Assembly (NCBI GenBank): GCA_963573385.1
Contig: CAUYLG010033227.1
Coordinates: forward strand, 28,593-92,592
Direction of reading: 5' to 3'
Length of the DNA stretch: 64,000 nt
From: Cacajao melanocephalus
Lineage: Eukaryota > Chordata > Mammalia > Primates > Pitheciidae
Shown: piece after piece, positions 12,336-23,797 of the stretch
Layout of the letters: every line of letters starts with the position of its first letter
Numbering within the stretch: position 1 is the first letter of the stretch
Program-made: the position numbers and the translations under genes
The notes under the pieces: generated by a model
The model's input: the letters and a program-made list of their open reading frames with translations, nothing else
What the model was told of the DNA's origin: nothing
Database searches by the model: none

Positions 12336-12925
12336 AATTGCAGACAATGGGCTTAGGTCCCCAATAGGATGAATGTGTTCTTCCAGGCCCTTGGTCCCTC
12401 ATTCACCCAAGAATGGGAGAGAGGACCCCGCCAGGTGTGGTGGCCTCGTTTAAGTAAATATCGGACCCCCAAAGAGTTTTGCAGAAAGTGATTTATTTAG
12501 GCAGAGACAGAGAAAAAGGAGAAAAAAGTAGAGAGAGAGAGCGAGTTCTCATGCTGTCATGAGAGGGGATCCAGAAATGGAGTCCGCCCAGATGTGGGAG
12601 AAGGGGACTTTTAACCTGGGAGATATTCCTGCCCCATTTAAGTTTTCTGTCCTATGAAAGGAGTTACTTTAAACTTCCACTGAAGTGATTGATCTTTGAT
12701 TTCTGACATCTGATTTGTTGTTTTGGCCCACAGTCCTCCCATAGCTTCTCGCAGGCTTTCTAGACAAGGGAAGCTCACCTGGGCAGTCTATTTTCCTATG
12801 CGTGCAAAAGTTAAAGACCTCTAAGTTCCCGGATGGAGAAGTAGGTGGAGGTATGGCACTGGGAAGTTCTTGCCTTTGAAACTACGCCCCCTTGTGGACC
12901 CAGGAAGAGAATACGTTCCTTCAGT
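12336..12925 (-). mobile_element. LTR-like insertion within L1 5' UTR
   Basis: This block interrupts the L1 5' UTR, which resumes with 'ttcttgtgtcactcc'. Read on the minus strand it has a ct-rich run then AATAAA (complement of tttatt, about 12,492) and a purine/pyrimidine texture typical of ERV LTR R-U5. Its termini and family are not fixed, so the call is tentative; it could also be two short insertions. Confidence 0.45.
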
Positions 12926-13308
12926 GGCCACAAAGATTCTTGTGTCACTCCATCCCCGGCTACAGGTAGCTGAAAACAGAGAGGAAGAGACTCCATTTGT
13001 TTGGGAGAAAGTAAGGGAAGAGAGTAAAAAATCTTTACTGGTAATCCAGAGAATTCTCCTGGATCTTGTCCAATCAAGGCAGTACCTCTACGAGTCTGAA
13101 AGAACCACAGTTTACTGAGCTTGGGGTGCCTACTAAAGCAGATACAGCTTAGATCACAACACCCAAGACCTTTCAAATATCTGGAAAGCCTTCTAAAGAA
13201 CTATGGATACAAACAAGCCTGGACTGTGAAGACTGTAATAAATACCTAATTCTTCAATGCCCAGACACAGAAGAACATCTATAAGTATCAGGATGATCCA
13301 GGAAAACA
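12926..13308 (+). mobile_element. L1 5' UTR, second part
   Basis: 'cggctacaggtagctgaaaa', 'tttgtttgggagaaagtaag', 'aagcagatacagcttagatc', 'agcctggactgtgaagac' are consecutive landmarks of the end of an L1MA/L1PB-type 5' UTR leading into ORF1. Confidence 0.85.
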
Positions 13309-14200
13309 TGACCTCCTGGTAAATAAAACACCAGGACTCAATCCTAGAGAAACAGAGATATGTGATCCTTCAGACAGAAAATTCAAAATAGCTGTCTTGA
13401 GAAAACTCAAAGAAATTCAAGATGTCACAGAGAAGGTATTCAGAATTCTATCAGCTAAATTTAACAAATAGATTGAAATAATTAAAAAGAAGCAGAATTC
13501 TAGAGTTGAAAATGCAATTGACATACCGAAGAATACATCTGAGTCATTTAATATCAGAATTGATCAAGCAGAAGAAAGAATTAGTGAACTTGAAGACAGG
13601 CTATTTGAAAATACATAGAAAAGACAAAAAAAAAAAAAAAAAGCAAACCTACAAGATCTAGAAAACAGCCTTAAAACAGCAAATTTAAGAGTAATTGGCC
13701 TTGAAGAGGAGGTAGGGAAATCAATAGGGATAGACTATTCAAGGGGATAATAACAGAATTTTTCAAACATGGAGAAATATATTAATATCCAAGTACAAGA
13801 AGGTTAATAAACACCCAGAAGATTTAACCCAAGGAAGACTACCTCAAGGCATTTAATAATCAAACTCTCAAAGTTCGAGGATAAAGAAAAAATCCTAAAA
13901 GTAGCAAGAGAAAAGAAACAAATAACATGCAATGGAGCTCTAATATGCCTAGTAGCAGACTTTCCAGTGAAACCTTACAGGCCAGGAGAGAGTGGCATGA
14001 CGTATTTGAAGTGCTAAAAACTTTCACCCTGGAATAATATATCCAACAAAATTATCCTTCAAACATGAAAGAGAGATAGACTTTTCCAGGCAAACAAGAG
14101 ATGAGGAATTTCATCAACACAAGACCTGTTCTACAATAAATGCTAAAGGGAGTATTTCAATCAGAAAGAAAAGGACATTAATGATCAATAAGAAATTGTC
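13309..14200 (+). pseudogene. L1 ORF1 relic (RNA-binding chaperone), inactivated
   Basis: The DNA follows L1 ORF1 from its start region near 13,309 ('aaaacatgacctcctgg'), through the coiled-coil-coding part (13,380-13,610: 'ttagtgaacttgaagac'), and the RRM and C-terminal regions ('aatatccaagtacaagaagg', 'ttacaggccaggagagagtg') to the end near 14,190. ORF1p normally binds L1 RNA as a trimer in the cytoplasm. Here it is dead: in-frame stops (tag after 'ggctatttgaaaatacatag'), an A-run of about 17 at 13,627-13,643, and several indels. No long frame survives. It belongs to the same element as the ORF2 relic downstream. Confidence 0.9.
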
Positions 14201-14222
14201 TGATGGTATAAAACTCACTGGT

Positions 14223-14423
14223 TCAGCCTGGGCAACATGCTGAAACCCTGTCTCTACAAAAATTGGCCAGGCATAGTGGCATGTGTCTGTGGTCCCAGCT
14301 ACTTGGAGGCTGAGGTGGAGAATTCCTTGAGCTCAGGGGGTCAAGGCTGTGGTGAGCTGAGATTGCACCACTGCACTCCAGCCTGTGTGACAGAAAAAAC
14401 CCTGTCTCAAAACAAAACAAAAA
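14223..14423 (+). mobile_element. 5'-truncated Alu inserted in L1
   Basis: Starts at 'ttcagcctgggcaacatg' (about base 75 of an Alu), continues through the right arm to an A-rich tail with CAAAA units. Flanked by 'ctcactggt' (14,214-14,222) and 'ctcactgat' (14,430-14,438), a target duplication of L1 sequence. L1 continues on both sides without loss. Confidence 0.93.
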
Positions 14424-14690
14424 CCACCTCACTGATAACAGTAAGTACACAGAAAAACACAGAATATAACTGTAACTGTGATGTGTAAACCACTCTTATC
14501 CTACATAGAAAGACTGAACAATGAACCAACCTAAAATAATAACTACAACAACTTCTCAAGACATGGACAGTACAATAACATATAAACAGTAATAATAAAA
14601 AGTTTAAAAGTTGGGGGGCACTTTTTAACTGTCTTAATTGCAGGGTCTTTATTAGTTTTCTTTTTGTTCGTCTGTTTATGCAAACAGTGT
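14424..14690 (+). mobile_element. L1 ORF1-ORF2 spacer
   Basis: 'aacagtaagtacacagaaaaacac', the 'tggggggc' block and 'ttttattagttttctttttg' are the L1MA/L1PB region between ORF1 and ORF2. It ends abruptly at 'tttatgcaaacagtgtt' where the element has an internal deletion. Confidence 0.85.
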
Positions 14691-15735
14691 TGGTCTACAC
14701 TATAGACCAAATGGATCTGATATTTACAGAACATTTCATTCAATGACTGCAGAATATACATTATGATCTTTAGAATATGGATCTTTCTAAAGAATAAACC
14801 ATACATTAGGTCATAAAATAAGTCTTAAAACATTCAAAAAGTTGAAATAATACCAAGTATTTTCTGTGACCACAATGGAATAAAACTAGAAGTCAATAAC
14901 AAGGAATTTTGGGAACTATACAAATATATGAAAATTAAATAATATGCTGACAAATGACCAATGGATCAATAAAGAAATTAAGAAGAAAATTGAAAAAAAA
15001 ATTTGAAACAAATGATAATTGAAACACATCATACCAAAACCTTGTGGATACACCAAAGTGGTACTAAAAGGAAAGTATATATCTATAAATGCCTACATTA
15101 AAAAAGAAGAAAAACTTCAAATAAATAACCTAAAAATGTATCTTAAAAAAACTAGAAAAGCAAGAGCAAACCAAAACCAAAATTAGTAAAAGAAAAGAAA
15201 TAATAAAGACCAGAGCAGAAATAAATGAATTTGAAATGAAGAAAATAAAACAAAAGATCAATTAAACAAAAAGTTGATTTTTTTGAAAAGTTAAGTAAAA
15301 TTGACAAATCTTTAGTCAGACTAAGAAAAAAAAGAGAAAAGAGCCAAATAAAATCAGAGATGTAAAAGAAGGTGTTATAACTGATATTGCAGAAATCGAA
15401 ATGTTCATTAGTGGCTACTGTGAGCATCTATGCCAATAAACGGGAAAATCTAAAAGAAATGGACAAATTTCCAGCACATACAACCTACCAAGATTGAAAC
15501 AGGAATAAATCCAAAATCTGAGCAGACCTATAACAAGTAATGAGATCAAAACCATAATCAAAAGTCTTCTATTAAAAAAAAAAAGCCCAGAACCTAATGG
15601 CTTCACTGCTGATTTCTACCACACATTTAAAGAACTAATACTAATCCTAAACTATTTCAAAAAATAGAGGAGGAGGGAATACTTCCAAACTCTTTCTATG
15701 GGCCAGTATTACCCTGATACCAAAAGCAGACAAAA
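14691..15735 (+). pseudogene. L1 ORF2 relic (endonuclease end to start of reverse transcriptase)
   Basis: Starts at 'ctacactatagaccaaatgg', inside the endonuclease domain, so the ORF2 start and the first several hundred bases are deleted. It then follows ORF2 ('ttaggtcataaaataagtct', 'aaagaagaaaaacttcaaat', 'tcactgctgatttctaccac', 'ggccagtattaccctgatac') to the N-terminal part of reverse transcriptase. Multiple stops and frame breaks leave only short frames. ORF2p normally nicks target DNA and copies L1 RNA; nothing here could do so. Confidence 0.92.
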
Positions 15736-15954
15736 TTGGCATTTTGATCAGCATTGCGTTCAATCTGTAGATTCCTTTGAGTAGTCTGAACATTTTAAAT
15801 ACATTTATTCTTCCAGTCCATGAACATGGACTATCTTTACATTTTGTGTGACTTCTTCAATTTCTTTCATCAGTGATTTATAGTTTTCATTGTAGAGATC
15901 TTTCACTTCTTCAATTCCTAGGTATTTAATTTTCTCTGTAGCTATTATAAATGT
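15736..15954 (-). mobile_element. Inverted L1 ORF2 fragment
   Basis: 'cattttgatcagcattgcg', 'tctgtagattcctttgagtag', 'tttcattgtagagatctttc', 'ttcctaggtattt' are the complement of a later ORF2 segment (downstream of reverse transcriptase). It abuts the plus-strand ORF2 relic at about 15,736, so orientation switches within a few bases. Confidence 0.88.
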
Positions 15955-16386
15955 ACCCAAATTTCTTCAGTCCAAGGACAGATTTTCCCACTGAACATGA
16001 GACCATTTTGATGATGATACGACTTTTTTACTTGTACCAATGAGGCTTTCCATGCAACTATAGTTGTGCTGCACTTTTCTTTACCTATTTTTAAAAAAAT
16101 ATGTGTGGAAACTTTCCTCTGTTACCACTCCCAAATATCACCTAACTAGTGAATTAATTTTTGTTACCTTATGTATGTAAAGACCGAGTAAAGGTATTTA
16201 TTGGTATAAAAGGAAAAACAGTTCAGAGAATTATACCAAGAGACAAAGTGTTTTCGCTGAAAAAATAAAACTACCACCATACTACACGAATATGCCTGTT
16301 CCAAATTACAGAAAACTGAATAGATACATGAGCGTTTACAGCTATTTCCTGATGCTTCAATTATTTCTATAATACTATTTTTATTA
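15955..16386. other. Unassigned sequence
   Basis: About 430 bp between L1 and a monomeric Alu. No recognised repeat or gene. Confidence 0.4.
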
Positions 16387-16553
16387 TTTTTTTTTTTTGA
16401 GATGAGATCTTGCTATATTTCCCAGGCTGGAGTGCAGTGACTATTCACAGGAGTTATCATTGCACACTATGGCCTCAAACACCTGGGCTCAAGCAGTCCT
16501 CCTCCCTCAGCCTCCCAAGTAGCTGCTACTATAGGCACATGCCACCATGCCCA
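16387..16553 (-). mobile_element. Monomeric Alu (FLAM/FRAM type), antisense
   Basis: A poly-T start, then only one Alu-like arm, ending 'ccaccatgcccagc'. It keeps the 7SL-like 'gtgactattcacaggag' block, a mark of early monomeric or oldest dimeric Alus. Confidence 0.85.
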
Positions 16554-17095
16554 GCAATAAATAATTTTTAAGATTATTTTTAAGAATATTTTAATTTTTA
16601 GGTCCGAATGAAATAGGTTAAAATCACAAATACAAATATTTTTGACCATAGTATTTTACTAAGCTAGTAGAGAGAACAATTCGAGATACTTTTGTGACCT
16701 AACCTCTCAGGTATTTAAATTTAAGAAGAGTCAGATTTTCAAATTATACCTCCTAATGTTATAATTTTAGTTCAAAGGTAAGTAAATCATTGTGGTAACA
16801 CACCAGTGACAGCAATCACACCTAGTACCTGGACTTTGTTTCAAAACACCAAACCCTAATAGGAAAAACTTGGACTGTTTGAAGAAATGGCTGATTCTAT
16901 ATCTAGGGTAGAGAGGATACCGTATGAGCCTGAAGTATGTTATAGTGTCTGAAAGTAAGGAAGTACTCAAAAAAATAAAAGGCTAGAGACATATCAAGTA
17001 GACAGAAAGTCATCCTGAACGTATCTCCAATGGCCAAAACTATAACAATTTTAGCAACAAAATTTAAAGTATAAAATACATGTACGTGACTTTAT
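16554..17095. other. Unassigned sequence, possibly L1M 3' UTR
   Basis: No gene. The stretch from about 16,740 leads without a visible break into the L1M 3' end that follows, so it may be its more variable 3' UTR. Confidence 0.4.
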
Positions 17096-17757
17096 GCGGA
17101 TATAAATAATCCCCTACCATCAAGTATTGGTTGGACTTAGTGACTTCCTTCCAAATAATAGAGCATGAAAAGAGAGGAATAGCATCTTCATGGTAAACAA
17201 ATCTGATAAACAGCACCTTAATCAAATGATGAAGATTAACATCACCAGTAATAGGTTACTTTTACTGCATGTACCCTATTATATGATGTGATGAGGACAC
17301 TTCACCTCTGTGGTATTCTTACCCAAATCCTTTAATTCTGATCTAATCCTGAGTAAACATTAGATAAACTCAGATTGAGAAACAAAATGCCCTACCAGTG
17401 CACCTTAAAACTGTCAAGGTAATGGAAAATGAGGAAAAACTGAGAAACTGTCATAGACCAGAGAAAACTAAGGAGACATATGGCTGAATGCAATGTGTTA
17501 TCCTGGATGGGTCCCTGAATCAAAAGGGAGACATTAGTAGAAATACTGTTGAAATATGAATAAAGTCTGGAATTTAGTGACTAGCAATGTATCAATGTTT
17601 ATATCTTAGTTTAGACAAGTATACCACGATAATTTAAGATGTTAACATTGAGGAGATTGGTTGAGTGGTATATAGGAGTTCTTTGTTACCTTTGTGACTT
17701 TTCTGTAAATATTAATTTACTCCAAAGTACAAAATGTCTTTAAAAATGTATTAAATC
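17096..17757 (+). mobile_element. L1M 3' end (first of two in tandem)
   Basis: 'attggttggacttagtgactt', 'gatgatgtgatgag' type landmarks, 'caatgtgttatcctggatgg', 'gaataaagtctggaatttag' and 'gtaaatattaatttactcc' match an old L1M 3' UTR to its end. Confidence 0.85.
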
Positions 17758-18390
<633 letters not shown>

Positions 18391-18402
18391 AAGCTAAAAT
18401 CA

Positions 18403-18721
18403 AGCCACAAAAAGCCTGGATGTGCCTTAAGTGCATATTGCTAATTACAAGATTATCTGAAAAGGCTACATGCTATACGCTTCTATGACATTCAGAAAAG
18501 CGACACAACTGTGGAGACAGTAAAGAGATTAAGGGTTGCCAGGAGTTCCAGAGGAAAGAATGAGGGATGAATAGGTGGAGCACAGGGGATTTTTAGGGCA
18601 GTGACGCTATTCTTGGTGGGTACATTTTATTATGCATTAGTTAAAACTCACAGAAAGTTTAACACAAAGAGTGAAACTATAATATAAACTATAGACTTTA
18701 ATAATAATTTATCAATATTGG
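18403..18721 (+). mobile_element. L1M 3' UTR, continued
   Basis: 'cttaagtgcatattgctaa', 'ttaagggttgccaggagttc', 'aggtggagcacaggggattt', 'tatcaatattggttcat' continue the same L1M until the MaLR insertion point. Confidence 0.92.
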
Positions 18722-18726
18722 TTCAT

Positions 18727-18968
18727 TGCTATAGTTTAAATGTTTGTCCCCTCCAAAATTATGACAAATTTAATTGCTATTAATTATGTCATTGGGAGGT
18801 GCTAGTATAATGTCAGTGGGAGGATGATGCATCAAGAAGGCCCTTGCAAGATTCTGGCTTCTTAATCTTAGACTTCCTGGCCTTCAAAACTGTAAACTAA
18901 TAAATTTCCATTCATTATAAATTACCCAGTCAAGAACTCTGTTATAGCAGCGCAAAGCAGACTAAGAA
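18727..18968 (+). mobile_element. MaLR 5' LTR (MLT1/MST type), internally deleted
   Basis: Begins tgctatagtttaaatg and carries 'atcaagaaggcccttgc', 'taaatttccattcattataa' and 'gttatagcagcgcaaagc'. At 242 bp it is about 140 bp shorter than the 3' LTR because the middle is missing. The 5-bp flank ttcat (18,722-18,726) matches ctcat (21,581-21,585) at 4 of 5 bases. Confidence 0.92.
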
Positions 18969-21198
18969 AAGTGGTATTAGAGAGTGGAGAGTTGTTACAA
19001 CTGTGACAGGAAATAAGTATTGGGACCCCAAAATCACTAAGCCAAAGGGAAGAGTCAAGCTGGCAACTGCCTCAAGCAATCTAGCCTCCCATTTGATTCC
19101 TAAATAAGATAGCTACAAGAATTAAAAAGCTAACCTCTCTCATAATTTGCCCACAAGGAACTAACTTGTGGGCCTCAAGATTTTTACCCTGCAACAGTTG
19201 AATTTCACCCTGGCGATGTAAAATGATAGCTTATCTTCACAGGTACAGGACAAAAGATAGAACTCAAAGTCATCCCTCTGTTCACCTGAGACAAATGCAT
19301 CTCTGATTGCTTCCTCTGCCCTACTGTTTATGTAAAAATGCAGATTCACTGAGCCAGACTAAGACATAAGTGACTATTTCTGTACGCCACTTCACATGTG
19401 AATTGTATGTTCAGTGAAAGCCTAATCAAAAACTCAAAAGAATGCAGCCATTTCTTTTTTATCTACCTATGCCCTGAAAGCCCCCCTTTCAAGTTGTCCC
19501 ACCTTTCCAGACTAAACCAGTGTACATTTTACATGTATTGATCAATGTCTCATGTCTCCCTAAAATGTATAAAACCAGGCTGTATCCTAACCACCTTGGG
19601 CCTATGTCATCAGGATCTCCTGAGACAGGCATGTCCTTAACCTTGACAAGATAAATTTTCTAAATTGATAGAGACCTGTCTCAAATACTTTTGGTTCACA
19701 TAACAATTACCTGAAAATGTGAACGTGTCTTTGGAACTGAGTAATGGGAAGTAGGTAGAACAGTTTTGAAGTGAATGCTGAAAAAAGCCTATGTTGTCAC
19801 GACTTGAGCCTTACGGGTAATTCTGGTGAATTGCTTTTTAATAGCTCAGAAGAAGAGAGCTGTGGAGAAGTCTGAAACTTCTTAGAGGTTATTTAACTGT
19901 TCATGATCAGAATATTGATAGAAATGTGAACAGTAAAAGCAATTCTAATGAACTCTCAGAAATGAGAAACAAGGTATTGGAAACTAGAGTCAAGGCCATC
20001 CTTATATCCTTATTATAAGTGGCAAAGAAGTTGGCTGAATTGTGTCCATGGCCCATGGAAGGCAGAATTTAAGAGCCATGAACCGGGATATCTGACGGAA
20101 GAAATTTCTAAGCAAAATATTGAGGGTCCTGCATGGCTTCTTTCAACTGAACATAGTAAAATGTCAGAAAAGAGAAGTGATTTAAAGATGGAATTTATAA
20201 TTAATTTAAAAGAAACCAGAATGTAACCACTTGGAAAATTTGAAGCCTGGCCATATAAAACATTAAAAAGCTTGCTTGGGAGAGAATACCAAGGTGGTAG
20301 CCAAGGTACCCTTTGAAAATGGGATTCGTATGGATAGAAGGAAGACAAATGCTATTCATCAAGACAATGGGAGAACAACCCAAAGGCATTGAGGAGATCT
20401 TCCAGGCTGTCTTTCCCATCTAGGACCTTAAGGGCAAAACCAGTGGTCCTGCCGTCTCTCTCAGGAACATATAGACCCATTAACCTTGGTGTCCACGTGG
20501 TGATAACTCTGCAGACACAGAGTGCATGAGCCTGGTACTGTGGTGGCCTTCACCTGTTTTTCAAAGGATACCTCAGAGACCCTTGAGGCCTAGGCCGAGA
20601 ATTGTCACAGGAGTGGAGCCACTGCCAAGTTCCCACCAGGGAAATTCTTAGTGGAGCCATGGGGGTAGGGCCACCCCTAAAACCCCAGGACTATAGAACC
20701 ACCAACAGGTAGCCCCAGGAATTCAACTTGTGATAGCTGCTACATGAGCAGAGCCCAGCAAAGTGATAGAGGTGGGGCTGCCTGAGGCCTAGGGGGCCCA
20801 ACCCCCACCCTAGTGTGTTCAGGAGGCAGGACATGGAGTCAAGAAAGATTATTCTGGAGCCTTATGATTTAATGTTGTTTATCCTTTTTCCCCTTTTGGG
20901 ATAAGAATGTTCATCTTTTGCCTCTTCCACCTTGGTATTTTGGAAGCATGTAACATGTTTTGATTTCATGGGCTCACAGTTAGAGAGGAATTTACCTTAT
21001 GATGAATTGTGCATTAAGTCTCACCCATAGATGATTTAGATGAGACTTTGGACTTAGACTTTTGAGTTGATGCTGGAATGAGTTAAGACTTTGGGAGCCT
21101 TTGAGATGGAATCAATGTATAAATTTTGGAAGGCTAGGAATGGAATACTTCAAAAAAAAATTTTTTTTCAATACTGCTCCTTGTGTAGATGGGTAGAA
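18969..21198 (+). mobile_element. MaLR internal region, interrupted
   Basis: Begins 'gtggtattagagagtgg' as in THE1/MST-type internal sequence, breaks at 19,001, resumes at 19,701 ('ttacctgaaaatgtg', 'atctgacggaagaaatttc', 'tagatgagactttggac', 'aatgagttaagactttggg'). MaLR elements are non-autonomous relatives of ERV-L and encode no usable protein; short frames here are chance. Confidence 0.9.
19002..19700 (+). mobile_element. Solo ERV LTR inserted in MaLR
   Basis: A 699-bp block from tgtgacagg to ggttcaca, with TG/CA ends and 4-base flanks caac/taac (3 of 4 equal). It has a TATA box (tataaaa, about 19,569) and a U5-like end after 'aagataaattttctaaattg'. The style is ERV1; the exact family is not resolved. 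Confidence 0.82.
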
Positions 21199-21580
21199 TG
21201 CTATGTTTTGAATGGTTGTCCTTTCCAGAGTCATGTTGAAATTTAATTGCCATTGCAACAGTTTTGGGAGGTAGGATATGTAATCATTAATTCGACTTTG
21301 ATGGCTCCACCCTCATGAATGAACTAATGCTATTATTGCAGGAGTGAGTTTATCCCACTCTTGTTCACTCCTGTCTCTTGCCTCTTTGCCCTTATACCCT
21401 CTCTTGGCCCTTTCACAATATGATGCCTCCCACCGTGTTATGATGCAGCAAAAAGGCTCTCGCCAAATGGTGGCATCTTTACAGTGGACTTTTCAGCCTC
21501 CAAAGCCGATTCATTTCTATTCATAATAAATTACTCAGTCCGTAGTATTCTGTTATAGCAGCACAAAACGGACTAAGACA
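21199..21580 (+). mobile_element. MaLR 3' LTR (MLT1/MST type)
   Basis: 382 bp from tgctatgttttgaatgg to 'ggactaagaca'. Includes 'ccaccctcatgaatgaac', 'cctcccaccgtgttatgatg' and a polyadenylation signal (aataaa near 21,525). Full-length compared with the 5' LTR. Confidence 0.95.
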
Positions 21581-21585
21581 CTCAT

Positions 21586-21740
21586 CAGTTGTAAAAAATG
21601 TACCACATTAATCCAAAATGTTAATAGAGGAAACTATGGGGAGGGGTTGGAAGGTGATGTGGGACCTCTTGGAATTTTCTACTCAATTTTTCTGTAAACC
21701 TAAAACTGCCCTCCCAAAATAGGCTATTTAAAAAAAATAG
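21586..21740 (+). mobile_element. L1M 3' UTR, last part
   Basis: Picks up at 'agttgtaaaaaatgtaccac' and runs through 'ctcaatttttctgtaaacct' to the A-rich end, completing the L1M broken at 18,721. Confidence 0.93.
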
Positions 21741-21744
21741 AAGT

Positions 21745-21905
21745 TGTCAAAATCTAAAAGAAAAAAATATAGTAGACAAATATATGATATCACAAGTATA
21801 GTAAAATGTTAATGGTGGTGGTGTATGTGGATGTCGCCTATTATACTCTGCTTTGTATTTGACATTTTTCATAATATGGAAAAAAGTTATTGTGGGCAAT
21901 ATTAA
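21745..21905 (+). mobile_element. Another L1M-like 3' tail
   Basis: 'ggtggtgtatgtggatgtcg', 'cctattatactctgctttg', 'gacatttttcataatatgg' resemble the end of a different old L1M 3' UTR, adjoining the previous A-rich end. Confidence 0.55.
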
Positions 21906-23797
21906 AAGAAAGCTTAGCATAGTGAGGTTCAGTTGAACCCATGGGACCTAATTCTAACTCTGTTATGGATATCTCATGATTCTACTGAAAAATGTAAGTT
22001 GATTTAACTACTTGAATTACTTATCTAAATTATGAAACCCAATTGGCCCTGTCTCCAGAAACTAGAATCTAGATAAAATTACCTATTGTTTGTGATATTA
22101 ACATGTATTATCCCAGTAGCAGAAGAACCTGAGCAGTGCTTTGTAGTTTTTTAAACAATACTGATGACATGGTAGTAGAATCTGAACAGCTACTCCCTGG
22201 ACTTTGTCAGTGTTCTTGTTATGACTTAGCACTGTTTTGTTTACCATCCAAAAACATATTTTTTTATTACTTGCTACAACATGACAATAATTCCAGTTTT
22301 GAGTGGTGTGTATTTCTCATTATAAATCTAAATACACAGAATGTTTGCTCTGTTTTCAGTCACTACGCTGTGTGAAAATGGTGTATTAAAAATAGTATGA
22401 CATATTTGCATATTTATCTGTATTAAAAGCGTCATGAAACAGTTATTGCAGATACACAGCTGTTGCTTTTCAACTATTTTTTAAAGGAACCATATCTGCT
22501 CTGCTATATAAAATACATGCGTTTTCAAAAGTATCATCTGAGCCAAATGAATTGCAAAGCCTTAAAGAGGAAAACTTATCTCAGAGAATTATAAATTTTT
22601 AGTCACTGTGTCTAAGTGATAAATTTTTAACCTAAAATGATAAATTTGTTCCTTTGCCAAGTCAGATATTATGCATTGTAAACAGAAAGTAATTCTGGAA
22701 GTTCCTACAAATTATGGCTGCATTTCAGCATAGAGGCTGCTTACCTACTCTGCAGAACACATAAAAGGATGCTGCTTTATATCAACCGCACTACAGAAGA
22801 AAAGGCTATACTTTGTGACTTAAAATGACAGTTGCTCTTGTAACATAAAGAAATTTTTATTTTAGGAGCATTTTAAAAATATCTTCATGGAAGACAATAG
22901 TATCATCTTTCTTTTCAATTAAAAAGAAAACTGTAGGCCTCTGGAATCCTAGCTACTATCATCTTAGTAGCTGCCAGAAAAGAGACCCTGATTTAAAAAC
23001 AATTCTAGTGATTTTCATTATTTTTTAAGGATTTTAATATGGACTCTTTTGGTTTAAGAAAACATACATGTTTTTCAATTCCATGATCATATCAGGTTCA
23101 GTTGATTATCCTATAATTCAAATAAACACCAGACGTTCTCATTTTAGTATCTGAATTACACTGCTTTTTAAAAAAAAAAAAAAAAAAGGCTTTAAGCATA
23201 GTTGAACAAAAGATTTCACCTTCCATAATTCAGTTTTACCATGTTAGCTAAATAAAAGAGTCCAAAAAAGAGAGGATTACCATATGTTAAATAAAAAGTT
23301 GGCCACTATGTAGCATTAATCCTGTTAGAAAAAGATGATTTCTGTCTTACTTAATCAGTAAGAAGTCTTTATTCTCCTAAGTATTAATTGATTAGGTTCT
23401 CATTCGGGTCAAAAGTACCCTTGACTGACCACAGGCGGCCAATTAGCAAATTGTCAGCCATGCTTACTTACATTGACTGAACGTAATGGTAGTTATTTGA
23501 CTGTCAAGTCAGAAGGTCACTGAATCTTTTGTGCACTTTGCCCTCTGAAAGGGCAACAGTCATTCAGACACCAGAATGCATTCCTAACAAAGATTTAGCT
23601 TATACTTATTGACTTAAATTACCCTTAGAAACAGGTGTTTCATTCTCTTTGAACAAATACTATATTATTTCTTCGTAAAATACTTGAGGTTTGGTTGAAA
23701 TCCTATGGTTGATTGTGTCTGAGGATTTTTGTTCAGCAAGCAGATTGCACTTGAAACTCTAAATAGCTTTTTAAAGAGCAGATCGATCCAATGACTA
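21906..23797. other. Unassigned unique sequence (about 1.9 kb)
   Basis: AT-rich, with an A-run at 23,169-23,187. No gene. The stretch 23,400-23,600 is less AT-rich and could be a conserved noncoding block, but I cannot test this. Confidence 0.4.

Noticed and set aside
12012..12347. 111-aa minus-strand open frame
   Set aside because: Antisense of the L1 5' UTR, whose higher GC content lowers stop frequency.
12811..13176. 121-aa minus-strand open frame
   Set aside because: Also antisense to L1 5' UTR sequence; no family resemblance.
15736..15954. Twin-priming as origin of the L1 inversion
   Set aside because: Twin priming puts the inverted 5' part before a sense 3' part with tail; here the sense 5' part comes first and no tail follows.
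16387..16553. 7SL RNA gene
   Set aside because: Only one Alu-type arm with a poly-T start; it is a monomeric Alu.
20013..20348. 111-aa minus-strand open frame
   Set aside because: Lies in the MaLR internal region, which encodes no known protein on that strand.
21149..21167. A9/T8 palindrome as a terminator or hairpin
   Set aside because: A simple A-run/T-run in old repeat sequence; expected by chance in AT-rich DNA.
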